In this document: in pieces, positions 14,101-26,700 of the stretch
Position numbering within the stretch: position 1 is the first letter of the stretch
Layout: every line of letters begins with the position of its first letter
From: Margaritispora aquatica
Taxonomy: Eukaryota; Ascomycota; Leotiomycetes; Helotiales; Discinellaceae
Assembly: GCA_007644065.1 (NCBI GenBank)
Contig: VJWN01000026.1
Span: 1 to 64,000, forward strand
DNA length: 64,000 bases
Direction: 5' to 3'
Made by a program: the position numbers and the translations under genes
Notes under the pieces: model-generated
What the model saw: the letters and a program-made list of their open reading frames with translations, nothing else
Told to the model about the DNA's origin: nothing
Database searches by the model: none

Positions 14101-17100
14101 TAACTAGAGTAAACTCGTCTTTCGGGTTATCTTAGCCCAGAAAACGGTCAAGATTCGTGAGGTACCCAATCAGCAGAGCTATCTATACGAAACTAGCTCG
14201 CAAGAGATCCAGACCTTTCTTGAACTTGCCATCTGTCTGTCACTACTGACACCAGATGGCGTGGTTTTTTGACTACTGCTGAGGTTGATGAAAACCGTTG
14301 AAGTGATGTCGATCCAGAACCGGAAATTTCGTACAGCTAACAATAGTCTCGAAGTGAATGTACCTAACTTCCAACCTTGACCAGCTGTATCTGACACCAA
14401 CTGAACACCGAAAGTTTTCGTGGCTCGATCTTCATGTCTTATTTCGCCATGTCTCACCGGCCTGGCCACTGTGGTGGGAAATTTGATCACGAGCTGTTTG
14501 ATGGGACGCTTTCAACTTTTGTTGCAGAAATGCAAGACTTTTTGCCTACGTATGACATGAGTGATCTCACCAAGTATCTCCGAATCATGATTCGACCAAT
14601 TTCACAAGAACCCTGTTCCTGAACGATTCCTATTATTGTTACTATTCGCGACGTTCACACGACTGAACCGAGTTTGCTTTACATGTCTTTTGTTTTGATC
14701 TCATACCGCTTTGCTTTTCCATCAGTTCGACCTCCTGTCCGGTTGACCCGCAACTGTATACCTTCCAAAAAATAAAAAAAATAAAGACAGGAAGCAGACC
14801 TAAACAAGTGCATCCCTTTCAGGCCTTTCAGGGCAAGCCAGGCCTAGGACCAGGGAGATTGAGGCCTGAAAAGTGAAGGGTTGGGGGTGCTGTTCAGGGT
14901 GTTCGAGCGTTTGTAAGGATAGGACTGTCACCAAGGTATGCAGAACATCACACCGAAAGAAAAGCATCGCTACCTGGTAATTTCACTTGCATGGCTAATC
15001 CTCGATCCATGGTGGTAATCCCAAGCTTCAGGCCTCGGGCGACGGCTACGGAAGATCAGAGCGGGAAACGGTGAAAGGTTTATTGAATCTACCTCTCGAA
15101 AGAACGGACGGACCACGGCATTGACCTGTCAATGCGGCGATCTTAGATCTGCAATATGATTCGATTCGATTTTCAATATCAGAGTCCGGATTATCTTGCG
15201 GTGCCGCATTGCTGGCTGTGCTTGTTTCTCCACCATGTCATGCGCATTGACGATGTTTTCCAAACCGGTCATAGCAGTTGTGGTATACCGGTTCTGTCTC
15301 TCTTTGTTTCTTTATTTTTTCTTCTTTCCTTTATTCTTACCTCTCGATCGCCTTGGATCTTCAGTTTGAGGAAATGAGCTGGTTTCTTGGTATTGTGGCT
15401 TTCAGGTGATGGTGTTGTGTTTGGTATGGTGGCCTGGTCGTTGACAGCGGCCGCATAAGGTTCACTTAGTCGCCAGTACCCAGTCTGAAAGAAGCAAAAT
15501 CGACAAACGAATGTTTCTAGTTTATATAGTTCATTGGTCAATGCAAGCCGAGATCGACAATCTCATTGGCGATTGTGCTCTGCAGCCGTGTGATTTCCTT
15601 TTGTGGTTTGGGGCTGAGGCGTTGGTCGAGGGAGGGGTGAGGCCTTTCTTTGGAGAAGAAAGAAGGAAGAATGATGTGTTACTGGGTCGAGGTTCTCGAA
15701 AGGAGCCTCATCTAGAAGTTTGAACGTTGAGCGAGGCGCATGATTTGCGGATGGGGCTGCTCAGGAGAACACGTCTGTGCCAGTGCAAGTTGAGGGGTGA
15801 ATGAAAACCACCACACAACCTTTTCTCTCCTGTTTCGAAACCCTCAATTCGGTGAGGTGAGGCAACCCAGGGCGAGCGTTCGTGTTCACACTTTTCCTGC
15901 TGCCTCCGTCCCAATGAAAGTGAAAATGTGGTGGGGACGATATGCAGGCCTCAGAAAATTACAACCTATGCTGATGCAGACGGGGACGCAGCATATACTT
16001 TTCATCCTGCTTGTTGGTTCCACCTCTTGTTGGCTGCCACAGCTGCATCCACAAAGTCAGAAAGAAGACGAAACGAAACGAGCGAGCCGTTGTGATGGAG
16101 CTGAATGTTAGCTCAACTTCGGCAACTTTTTCACTTGCATTAGCCATCCCAAAACCAGACCATTCTTTGTAGGTTTTGCGCCCAAGGCTATGAGTAGTCC
16201 ACTCATAAGGCCGTACGACGCACAGAAACTAACTAACCGGTAGCCCGAAAGGGAACTACTCACGCACGGTGTACTAACAGAGTAGTGCGCTGAAAACTCC
16301 CTAAGGTCAATACATCAACACAGAGCTGCGTTGAGATTGAGTTGAGGCTGACCCTTGGACGGGCAACGTCTTCGGCGGTACGAATGATGCACTTTACGTA
16401 GCTATACCCAAAGCTCTGGGACACCTGAGGTGTGATGGAGCTTAGGTCTAGCGGTGCTCGGGGTGATGCGGTTGCTTTAGTTATATGAGTTGTCCAAACT
16501 TTGAAATGGAGACATTTAATGTGTTCCTTCGCTTGAACCATAGGCGAATAAAGAGGTAGTGCTTTCCATATGATGTCTTGCCAAGTGCTAGGTAGACAGA
16601 GTCATCAAGCACCAAAACATTTTTAGGTAGATCCGGAGGGTTTATTGATCGGGAAGTTACAAGTAAGCGGACGGTGATGCCTCCGAGGACGTAAGGACAC
16701 TCGGGTACGTAATTTATACTTTGAGACGGGATATCGCAGAGATCAGAGTTTACACTGATGTACTGCCAGCTGCAAGTGTGATTGCCAATTTCTCGTCTAT
16801 GGGAATAAGTGTTCATCCGGTGTAATGGATGATGTGCCTTTACCTTACGGCAGCACCTGGGTGGCAGCTACAATCGAAATAACACATCAATGAATTCCTC
16901 ATCGCAGCCCTTTCCGTTGTGGAACTTTCCTATAATTAACTTCACGGAGCTAGTACCGTGATGGCTTGTTGGGTTCATCCCGGTGACTATGTCTATAGTT
17001 TGCTGTGGCTTGTGAGTTTTGCAGAGACTACTGTGAGTGAAATTGGATATGGCCTTTAACGTTGTCCCGCATGCGCCAGGAAATTGCAGTACGAAAAAAA

Positions 17101-17500
17101 GGGTGCGAGAAGTGAGGCATATGACATGAACTTGGTATATTGAGAGCCTCTGTATTTACAACGATATGCTAATGGCTAAGGTATGTAGGTAATCGGATGG
17201 GTATCTAGTAACAAAAATATACAGCGCTATTAGGGACTTTGAGTCCATATTCTGAAGAATGACGATCGATGATCGAATAATGAAATGCGTGGCTCATGTG
17301 TGCCGTTCCATTCATGCCTCCCTGCCCTCCCTACCCTCCAACCCCCTATCCCATTGACATGATGGACATTAAACGACAGTGCTCCTCCCATCATATAGAT
17401 CCTTATTCACCCGTTGCCAACCTCCCATTTTATGTGATGAAATTCGTACAATAAAACATGATATAGATGTTTGAAAAACATAGGCTGAAACGCTAAAGTA
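11158..17500. other. 6.3-kb gene-poor convergent interval
   Basis: This lies between the 3' ends of the glycosyltransferase (+) and flbD (-). T-rich stretches after 11168 probably belong to the glycosyltransferase 3' UTR. The short open frames, the longest about 138 codons near 11396-11812 (-), have no recognisable motif and no supporting splice pattern. No transposase, reverse transcriptase or long terminal repeat was recognised. Sequence is near average composition rather than strongly AT-rich, so typical RIP-degraded transposon is not obvious. Confidence 0.4.
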
Positions 17501-18463
17501 TCAACCCAGGAGAGAGTTGAGGTTCATCCTTGAGTCCCTCTCGCTAACTGGCTCAGCTCGCTCCTGTCGAGCAAGGAGTTGAAGGGGAGGAAGCTGCACT
17601 GGAGTAGGTGGTGCAGTCATAAGATGTCCTCGAGGCTCTGAGTAATAGTTCGATGAGCAAGGCGAAGATGCGTATTGATATGACGGTTGATGGTGGAACA
17701 CAGACGGTGCGAGTGCGCTTAGGTTATGTGCTTTGGATTCGCCGTGGAAGCGTGATGCGAAGGTGTAAGACGAAGAGTTGTCTTGCTCGACGAGATAGTT
17801 GTTAGGTCTGTACGAAAGTGTTGACAAGCTGGGTCTCCTAGAATCCCGTGGGTACGAATTGAGAGGAGGAAGTGCAACACTCGGTGAGGTTGTCAATCGC
17901 GGCGAGATGGAGAAAGCTGAGGAGTTGTCGGAGATGAGAGAAGGCGCCCCTTCTTCAACAGATTCTGCTCTAGAGCCCTCTGAGGCTGCAGGAGAAGGAA
18001 GAGGTCCGTCCATGCCTCGATGCGAGACGTAATTTGAAGAAGTGATGGAGAGGTGTCGAGTTGCGCTGTTCGCGTAAGAGAGCTCGTCAAAAGGACCTTG
18101 GTGCTGTTGCGAAGATGTCCTCCTGCGAAGCACAAGTCTTCGTCGACGATTCATGCTTCCATTCCACCAATTCTTGACTGCATTATCACTCCGGCCATGG
18201 AGCTTGCGAGCGATATCCGCCCACCTCTTTCCCATCTCGGCCACCAGACGCTCAATTTGAAGTCCTTCTTCGGGACTGATGGGCTCGTGGTTGAGAGAAG
18301 GCTTCAAGTTCTGATGGTATCTTTCTCGGCACTGCTTTGGCGAACGAGATCCGATGAGTTGTGCGATTCGAACCCAGTTCAAGGCGCCTTGTGTGTGAAC
18401 AAGCTGCACGAGGTAAGAGTCTTCACCCTGAGACCAAGGTCCTCTTCGATGTGATGATGACAT
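17501..18463 (-). CDS. flbD: FlbD-type R2R3 Myb transcription factor
   Basis: FlbD in Aspergillus (rca-1 in Neurospora) is a Myb regulator that promotes conidiophore development. This frame encodes 320 residues without introns, close to the known family length. The two Myb repeats occupy about residues 6-108. They include HRRGPWSQGEDSYLVQLV, SRSPKQCRERYHQNLKPSLN, EMGKRWADIARKL and GRSDNAVKNWWNGSMNRRRR, close to what I recall of FlbD. The rest is Ser/Pro/Tyr-rich and low in predicted structure, ending MNLNSLLG. The start at 18463 sits immediately before the first repeat, as in orthologues. Around it are unusually large gene-poor spaces: 6.3 kb downstream and 10.3 kb upstream. Nuclear location and developmental role are inferred from the family. 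Confidence 0.93.
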   Translation of the reverse strand: MSSSHRRGPWSQGEDSYLVQLVHTQGALNWVRIAQLIGSRSPKQCRERYHQNLKPSLNHEPISPEEGLQIERLVAEMGKRWADIARKLHGRSDNAVKNWWNGSMNRRRRLVLRRRTSSQQHQGPFDELSYANSATRHLSITSSNYVSHRGMDGPLPSPAASEGSRAESVEEGAPSLISDNSSAFSISPRLTTSPSVALPPLNSYPRDSRRPSLSTLSYRPNNYLVEQDNSSSYTFASRFHGESKAHNLSALAPSVFHHQPSYQYASSPCSSNYYSEPRGHLMTAPPTPVQLPPLQLLARQERAEPVSERDSRMNLNSLLG

Positions 18464-19500
18464 GGTGAAATGTGTGTGATGAACTGCTAATGCTCGAGGA
18501 AGTGTTCGAAGATTTCAACTTCGTGCCCTATGTTGGAGACAGATGGAGACAGATGGAAAGAAACGACAAGATCGACTTAGAGCCGTTGGGTGGTCGGAGA
18601 GATATACGCAAAGATAGCAGCACGTCCTATAAGATACCAGAGCGGTACTGTAGTGCCAGACAGTGATCCGAAGGCGGCTGGGCTCCTGGAGGGAGATCCT
18701 GGCTCAATGTAATTCGCCGGGTGATCTGCCAGGGAAAGGTAGCTCAGGCGCCAAGGGAAGGGAGGGTAATGAAGCGGCGGGAAGGGTCCAGTTATAGGAA
18801 ATAAACCAAAACAGGTCGCAGTTATGTGAGTCGTCAGTCGCTTCACTTCGCGAGACTTTGAATAAATCGGGAATGGCGATACTGCGGCAGATGCGGGGTG
18901 AGATCTCTGGATTTCTTTTTAAGACTAGTCTTCGAAAAGCTGATTGTAGGTTTTCAATTTGACTCTTCAAGTATAGATGAGTAGTGTATGATATATATAT
19001 ATATATGGTGTGAGGTAGCGCAAGGAGAGCTGGTAGTAGCAATGACAGCGATTGTGATTGTGATGTCTGAGTTGTGGTGTAGACGTGAGAGAGAGGTGAG
19101 AAACAAGCTGGAGGCTCGAGATATATGAAGACGATGAAGATCAGACGCTCGTCGGATGGGACAGGCTTTTGCAAGGACCAGCACGACCAGTTACAAATAG
19201 TACCCAGTGAGGTGGGGGTTGAGATGCACAGATTCTGTCCTCTGTTCAAGGATACTAGGGACCTTGTTCTGTTCGGGGGGGGGGAGGGAGGGGCAGCCAA
19301 GGAAGTTTCCTGATTCCTGGGACCTTGGAGGAGGAAGAGGCAATAATAAGAAATAATATGTGATCCCAGAGATCCAGGATGAAGGAGAAAAGGGAGGGTC
19401 TAGGTGTTGAAGATGAATGTGTGAGGGGGGTTAAGGGTGCGCGGAACATGGGTTGAGAGGAGCTACATGGATAATGGGAGGGATCAGGTAGTCGTTCCTA

Positions 19501-19543
19501 GTGAGTAGTAGTGAGTAGTGAGTAGTGAGTAGTTGAGTGAGTG
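19501..19543. repeat. GTGAGTA-type imperfect tandem repeat
   Basis: GTGAGTA and closely related units recur with small insertions over 43 bases. It lies about 1 kb upstream of the flbD start. Confidence 0.8.
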
Positions 19544-19581
19544 CTGCTCGTGTGAGGAGGACGGTTATGGCGACTAATATC

Positions 19582-19631
19582 GAGAAGGGGGAGGGAGGGA
19601 AGGGGAGAGAGGGAAGGGGAGAGAGAGAGAG
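19582..19631. repeat. 50-base polypurine tract (GA/GGGA-rich)
   Basis: Fifty consecutive purines on the + strand, so polypyrimidine on the flbD sense strand. It includes GGGAGGGAGG-like and (GA)n parts. Such tracts can form triplex or G-rich structures and often occur in promoters. Function is inference. Confidence 0.8.
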
Positions 19632-19723
19632 CCTGAGAGAAGGTAAATAGCCCGAGAAGGGAAAAGCCCAGTTTGCAAGGTAGTTAGTTACTTGCCTACC
19701 GACCTTTCGCTGTTAAAATCCTA

Positions 19724-19752
19724 ATACGATACGATACGATACGATACGATAC
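19724..19752. repeat. (ATACG)n microsatellite
   Basis: Five full ATACG units plus a partial sixth, in perfect array. Confidence 0.9.
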
Positions 19753-20220
19753 AGCTTCAGAGAGGGCAAGATGAAAGCTTGTGTTCCCATTCATTCTAGC
19801 TAGTCGTAGCTTAAACCAGTTTATTTAATCATGACTGTGACGATTCTTACCAAACTCTTCCGGGAAATCAAGAGGAGGGGGAACACCAACTTGCCCCGGG
19901 TGGGTGGTTCGCTGACGACTAGGCCGACTGGCGTTGCTGGGATCTCTCTCGCTGGTGGGAGAGGTGGGAGAGGTGTGAGAGGTGTGAGATGTGAGGTGAT
20001 TGAGAGGTGGAGGGAGAGGGTGTGAGTGAAAAGGGTATGAAAAGGGCGATGAATGAGAGGGAAAGCAGTGAGACACCGAGATACAAAAGCATGTCGGGCA
20101 CGGTTGTACTCGCGGATCACCCTTTAACGGGTGGCTTTGCACGCTTTCCACTTTCTGGGACAACGATGACCTCCTGAGTAAGGAGGAAGGAAAACCTTGG
20201 GGCCCTTTAGCTTTCATTCC

Positions 20221-20250
20221 ACAAACCACCACAAACCACCACAAACCACC
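20221..20250. repeat. three tandem copies of ACAAACCACC
   Basis: Three exact direct copies of a decamer, followed by a C-rich run. Confidence 0.9.
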
Positions 20251-20500
20251 CCTCCCCCCCAGCCGCTAGACAGTACCCTAGTGTTTGAGGCCTGTATTTC
20301 CCCAAAAAGTGCTGCTGCAGCACGGATTAGACCGCATCTGTATGTAGCGCCATCTTGTTTCGACGTTGCCCTGCGCCGATCAGCTATTGGTAGCAAGGCG
20401 AACAGTAGTAAGTAGATTGTACTAGTGTGATCCATGATGAGTAAAACATTATCGTCCTCGACTCGATACCCGGATTTCTTCACAAAAAGAATAGTAGACT

Positions 20501-20536
<36 letters not shown>
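20501..20536. repeat. (TGA)12 microsatellite
   Basis: Twelve perfect TGA units. Stops or Asp/His/Met codons arise depending on frame; no gene uses it. Confidence 0.95.
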
Positions 20537-20537
<1 letters not shown>

Positions 20538-20687
20538 TAATGTTTAAGTAATCAAGTGACTGACTGAAACTGAAATGGAGAAAGTTCTGAAGTTGCCATT
20601 GAATTAGGATTTGATTGATCTGCGTGATTAAACTTTGAACCTACCTTACCCACCTGGTGGAAAGAGCAAAGCGTCAAAGAGTGGAGT

Positions 20688-20716
<29 letters not shown>
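20688..20716. repeat. (AGC)n microsatellite
   Basis: Nine AGC units plus two bases. It produces an artificial Ala run in one antisense frame and is not part of a supported gene. Confidence 0.95.
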
Positions 20717-20718
<2 letters not shown>

Positions 20719-23700
20719 CACCATCTCAATATCTCACTCAATATAGCAGAAGTGGAGTAGAAAGAGTGGTTCAATGATCGATTCCGTGACTCCGTGGCTC
20801 TGGATTTTGTCCCTGACCCTCTCGTTGTCCACCTCCTGGTCCACCTCCTGGTCCACGTCCAAGTCCTTGTCCTCCTCACCCGCACCCTTAACCTCCTCCT
20901 CTTCCTCCTTCTCTTCCTCGCTGTGCATCAAAAGTATCAAGGGTTTTGCTTGGTCTTTGACAAACACCCAGCAAAGAAGGAGCCATTTCCAAGCCTTTGC
21001 TTTGCTGTACCGCATTGTACTATACTGTTGTTGCAAGGGATCCATGACGAGATCCATGACGAACATCAATAAACAGAGACGGGTATTTCCGATCAAAATC
21101 CTGCCAAACGTCGACTAGTGTTAAATAATATAGTTAATATAATCTAAAATCTATAGGGTAACCGACGAAGAGAGGAAGATATCATGCCTCACTCCAAATA
21201 GTACACACGGAGAGAGGCATCTCATCTCTATATCTTTCACCGTGTCTTTTGCCTGCATTCGAATCCTTCGAAGTTTCGTAATACAGTACTTGGATGCATT
21301 TCATCATTTACCCTATCTGAACCCTACCCATTATCCCTACCTATATCTTCCTGCACCATCTTTCAAATCTTATATATCCCCAGTAAGTTACCAAACATTT
21401 ACCTTGCTTGCCATGCTCTCATGAAGCGTCCCAGCTCTTTTGCTACCAGAAATAAACCCTGGGCGCTGTTCATGACCCAAGAACGATTATCTCCGTGCAG
21501 GTGCCATCCGAGGCTGAAGCCATGCCGTTCTCCAGTACCTGACACAGAATCAATGTTGACTATCGACTCGATGTCAACATTTACATAGTGGGATAGGATA
21601 TATTTACAGCACCAAGAGCTGAAATCGAAAGATAATAGAGAATAATCCTCTGTCTCGCATCGACATCTCGATGTCTTTGTTAGACACAAACGTCGAGTAG
21701 TACCATCGATGTTGATCCAGTGCCCGATGAGAAATGCGTTGAGACTTGAGATCGTACACTTGCTTGGTCTCTGTGGAAAGAAGTGCAAAAAGTGTGATTG
21801 TTGCTTCACATCACCCTCGATATTTTTGCTTTTGATCTCAGATCCAGCAAATCAGAGCTGCATCGAGGTTGCATCCAGCTCCTATGGCAGGGGCAGCAGG
21901 CCGGGTAAAGGAACAGGAAACAGACTCCTGGTGCCAGAGTGCTGGCTGGGCGCTCGGCGTGGTCACGTTGACCTGGTGTTTGCCCACTCAGGCATATTCC
22001 ATGCTCATATTCATGCCTGTCCATGGCCGGTGCAGTGTCGTCTCCTTGCTCTTTATATACCCTGCTCCTTGCTGATGCACGAGATTTTCCGCCTTTTGCC
22101 CAATAATTGGAATCCTGGCCCTTACCAGAGATCCGATCTCCTCCCCACCAGTCTAAATTCACCTCACGAAACCCAATCTCGTTTCTTTTTCCTCGATTCC
22201 ATCTTCACGTCTCCTTCTCCTTCTCCTTTTGAGCGGGTAACAAGAAACTTGTCAATAGCCATGTGGCAGGGGCGCTGCTTCACGTCCTCCTCCCATCAAT
22301 GTACCACCAGCGAGTGAGACATACAGGTACGGAATCATTCCACTTCCACCGAAGACCGAGACAAGTATCGACAGTCGTAACTCGTAAAACGTAAATCTTG
22401 AGCAGGATGGATGGGTGCTTCAGATTTCTGTACCCACACGTCGAACAAGCTAAAGTGACATGGCCATCTCACAGACGTCCGATGGCTAATGACAAGAATC
22501 TATGTTCCGCGGCAGCATCACAACACAGAGCAAGCAAGGTACTATCTCAACCGCTCCAACCCCCGGAGCACGTATGTCTCCACTGCTCGCCGTCAATCCC
22601 CCTCCAATTCGAATCCAATAAAAGTTTCCGTGTTGCGTCCCACCCTTGTCGCCAATCGCTCTCGGACCACCATCAACGTTGTTATCCCGATACTTGGGAT
22701 TTTTGGGAGAGTGCTGTGCCTCCGTCATACATGACTTGGACTGGGTACCCAACCAGGATCAATGCAGCCTGTGTCGTGTGCAAGCTTGAGGATGGAGAGC
22801 AAAACCTCAAACATCGTTCGCTATGAAGGATTAAAGGGGCTTCAACTTGGAATGCAAGAACCGCAGAGCACGATAATTCACAGGGCATGGATGGAGTGAT
22901 GGCCGCGCATCTATTTTACTTCCAGAACATCATGTTTTGTTTTCTTGTAGAAAAGTATTGCTGACTCTATTTTGATAGTTATGCCTTGAGAGTTCACATG
23001 AGTGTTGCAAGGTTTCTTTGCGTTTTCCCATCTCCGTCAATGTTGGAATACTTCATTCTTTGGCTATTCCTGGTATCTTTTTTTTTCAGCCTTGGATGCT
23101 GAGTTTATGCGAATGAAACAACTTCACCACATTACTTATTTTCAGAAAAGCGATAACGCCTAGCTCTTCCATAGCTGTATGCTAAGTTGAGTTGAACAAT
23201 CATGCATCGAGTTTTCTCCTGGCGATTGCATTATCCCACTTTCTTACACACCCAAGTGCGGGTGAAGAGTCATGTTCAGACAGATAGCCGGTAGTCATGA
23301 AAGTCTCTATCTCAACATCCCTATCAGACCAGAGTCAGTGAAGAGGAGGACCGTTGTCTCATTTGGCCGTGGTTTTCAGCTTCGATACTCAGAAGCCTCA
23401 AGGCAGCCAACAAACTATGCACTCCACAGAACTGAATCAGTACGCCTCTTGATTTTACCACGCGAAAGCATCGCTGAACGTGTTGGTGTGTATTTGAGAC
23501 TATGAGCTAGTGCTTCGATTTATTCCCCATGTCTAGGATGTTCCCCTCAGGCAATGTCTCTTGTTCTAGTTGTTGATACGATATGTTTTTCTGACTACCG
23601 GTAGAGATACTGCACCACCGACTCACCACCCACCAAGGAGAAAAGTCTCTGATCAAAAGTCCCGTACTGTATTGCCCTGTCTAACGGTTGCGGTGGGAAT

Positions 23701-26700
23701 AAACGTCGTGCTCGCAAAGACATTTTCTGGGATTTGATGAGTGCTCAACGATATCTACTCGGAGCTGTGTTTGAAGTGGCGTTATATGCTCATCGTTTGC
23801 CAAGTTTGGCCCAGACCACATTCCTGGATGCAGCTTTTGCTGTTGTGTTATTGCGTGAACCACTGTAGTGTAATCTGTTTGATTCCGTTGCTTGGTATTC
23901 TATCTCTGCCTATGGATTGACGAATGTGTATCCTGGAAGTTAGCAGTATGGAAAGTTGCTAGCAGCTAAGCAGAACACCTGTGTGCGGAGGCTTAACGAT
24001 CAACAGTTGCTGGTTTAGCATACGTTGCATCTTTAATTGGAATCAGTGGCATCGGTGTCATGGAGGTGGTTCCATAAGGCAAATAATTGTTAATGATACA
24101 GTATAGTAACGATATTTGCCTTGTATCTCCGCCTGTATCCTTGTTCTCCGATGTCTTATCGAAATATCACGCCTGCCAAGCAGAGGTTTTAGCAGTTTCT
24201 TCAAGACGACAGACCACGAGATTTGATCCGATACACAATCCAGCTGCATTCTATAAATGCCAAGTATATAGATTTTGTTAGTCGCGGGGCTTGAAAAGCC
24301 TAGTAGTATGTTACCCAATTTTTCAGGATGTCGTGCAGCGGCGAGCCCTTATTCGCTGTTGTGCGAGGATCGGCCCATAGCATCGGAATTTGAGGTCGGC
24401 GAGGTGGGTGGAATTGGCCGTAAGCATGGGTGTTGTCCCTGTCGATAATCCAGTGCGAGAGTTCTTTGTACGGGGGCTTGTGTTTGTGTTTCCCGAAAGG
24501 GTTTGATTTGGTACTTTGTCAAGGAATTTGGTGGATTGCAATTCGCAAACTTCTCTGAATCCATTTCCAAATGCTGCTGTGACGTATGAGATGCCCCTTG
24601 AGTAACCTCATGGGAAGTAGACTTTTCCGCGTTGTGGGTAAATCTTTTGCTGAAAACAGATAAACGAGCGAGAGGAGACAGCCCAAGTCAACAGGAGAAC
24701 ATGTGACCACTTTTGTGTCAGCTGCCAGCTCGTGCATATTCCATGTTTCTTTTTTTCTTCCCTGTAGAGTGGAGAGTGCAGACATTTCGTTGCTTATGGC
24801 TATAGGGACACTCGTATATGGTGCTGTTTACTTAACCTATTCCTAGTGTTCTCTATTGGTGGTGCCTTCTCGCCCTCTTGACTCGCCGAACTCCTCAAGA
24901 TGGTTGTTTGAGAATCGAAGATGAGAATTTAGGTGTGAGTGGTCAATGGCATCCACAAATTGATTAATGTTGACCTACAGGGTTAGATGCATGCCCATGC
25001 TTCACATTACATCCATGACCTTGTTGAGATATTCCTTCCGCGGATCATTATTTGCGTGGCTCAGATTGCTCTGTGCTGGGGTGAATTATTGGTGCGGGTC
25101 GTTTTATATCATGTGTAAACCTGGCACTGTGACTGTGCTTGGGTTGAGCTGTGTCGACATGCTAACTTGGAAAATATACCTCCATAGATCAGATCAGATG
25201 AACTTCATACAAGAAGATATTCGTAGCGCAACGAAGCTGATTTGGAGTTGGTACCAGAGGAGCGTCCGAGCACTGTTTCCACCAGTGTGGCTCAACCCTT
25301 GACGTTGTCATCCTGGCGTAACTTTCTTTTGCACGAACCTCCTCTGACACGATGCTTTGGAATGGAAACTTGCCAGACTTCGGCTTCCAAATAAGCAAGC
25401 TCTTGATGATTCTGAACACCCAATGAGCACAATCAGACCACAATCAAGATCTTGTTGTCGGAACATCGTAATTTGAAGACGTTGGACAGAACAAGCACCA
25501 AGCGTGACAAGATATTGAAAAGCAAGCTCTGTGTTTCTGTTTCTCGATAATCCTCCAGGCTTCCAGGGTCGGCACGCCAGAGAGATATATCTGTCACAAT
25601 ACGACTACCAGGGGCTCATGAGGGCCTAGTCTGCATCCTCCAAAGATGGAATATTGCTGCTCTTATTATTGTTGTTGTTGTCGTCGTTGTTGATACTGCG
25701 CACGGTTTTTACAGCGAACCCCAGATCTACATCTCTTTCAAGACTCCTGTGGATATGTATGGCGTTTACATCCACAATCATGGCCCGTGATGAAGGATTT
25801 GATTTGGAATTGTTTTAGAAGCATGTACCATGTCCGATGTCTCGGTGTTCAAGCTGGCAATCATCAACTTTCGAATTAAACTGTGTGGACGCCCTCAACC
25901 TCTGGCCTGGTACGAAGGATTCCATTCACTACATCTAACGGCCTCTAGACTTATTAGCTACCTGTCAATCTGTTTCAGCTGGTTGTGGTGCTCTTGGCGG
26001 TGCCGACTGCTTGGTCCGCACATTGTGGTGCGTGTACATGTACTCCGAATATTGTAAAACTTTGACTTCAAATCGATTATTCAACCATTTGCGTATAAAC
26101 TCCCATGAAACTATGTGATTTCATCTACTTCACTGTTTGGAAAAGTGCAGCCTGAGAAATACTTTCACGTCCTCACCAAATAAGAAAGACAGCTTAACTT
26201 CTTCTCCTGGATCAAGACCTTGCTGTCGAGCCTTGTTTGCCCCATCTAGGCTCAATTGTTAACCTTGCTAAAGTCTAGGTTCTTTTTCCATCTCATTGAT
26301 GCGATCAGCAAAAACCAAGCTGCTGAGAGTATGTCCCCTCATCACCTTAAGTTGAAGTTTTGACTGATTAAATAATCCACTTTCACGGCCCTTTCGTGGG
26401 GTTCTATCTGCTCCTATTCGAGGCCTTCCTCCTTTTCTGGCAAATCTGGTCGATCTTTTATCAAACTACTAGGTTGCAACCCCAGTTCCATCGGGCCCTA
26501 ATCGCGGCAGGCTTGGTTCCCGAATTCGCAGTGGTTATCATTGGGATCCAGTGATCCGGTGCGACGCAGCTGCACTTTGCCGAATTCAGCTGGCCATCAT
26601 GGGGTCGAGAGGGATGGACCGGGAAAAGGTAAGAATTCTCTTGGAGTCTTATGCAATAACAACGACATGATCCCTGCGCAATCATCATCATTTTGTTGGT

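Noticed and set aside
20734..21118. overlapping frames with Ser/Leu or Glu runs on both strands
   Set aside because: They are produced by CCTCCTGGTCCA-like and TCCTC low-complexity sequence, with no domain.
21709..22317. 202-codon + frame
   Set aside because: No family motif, Cys/Ser-rich chance-like composition and no splice or leader context. Frames of this length are expected by chance in 64 kb.
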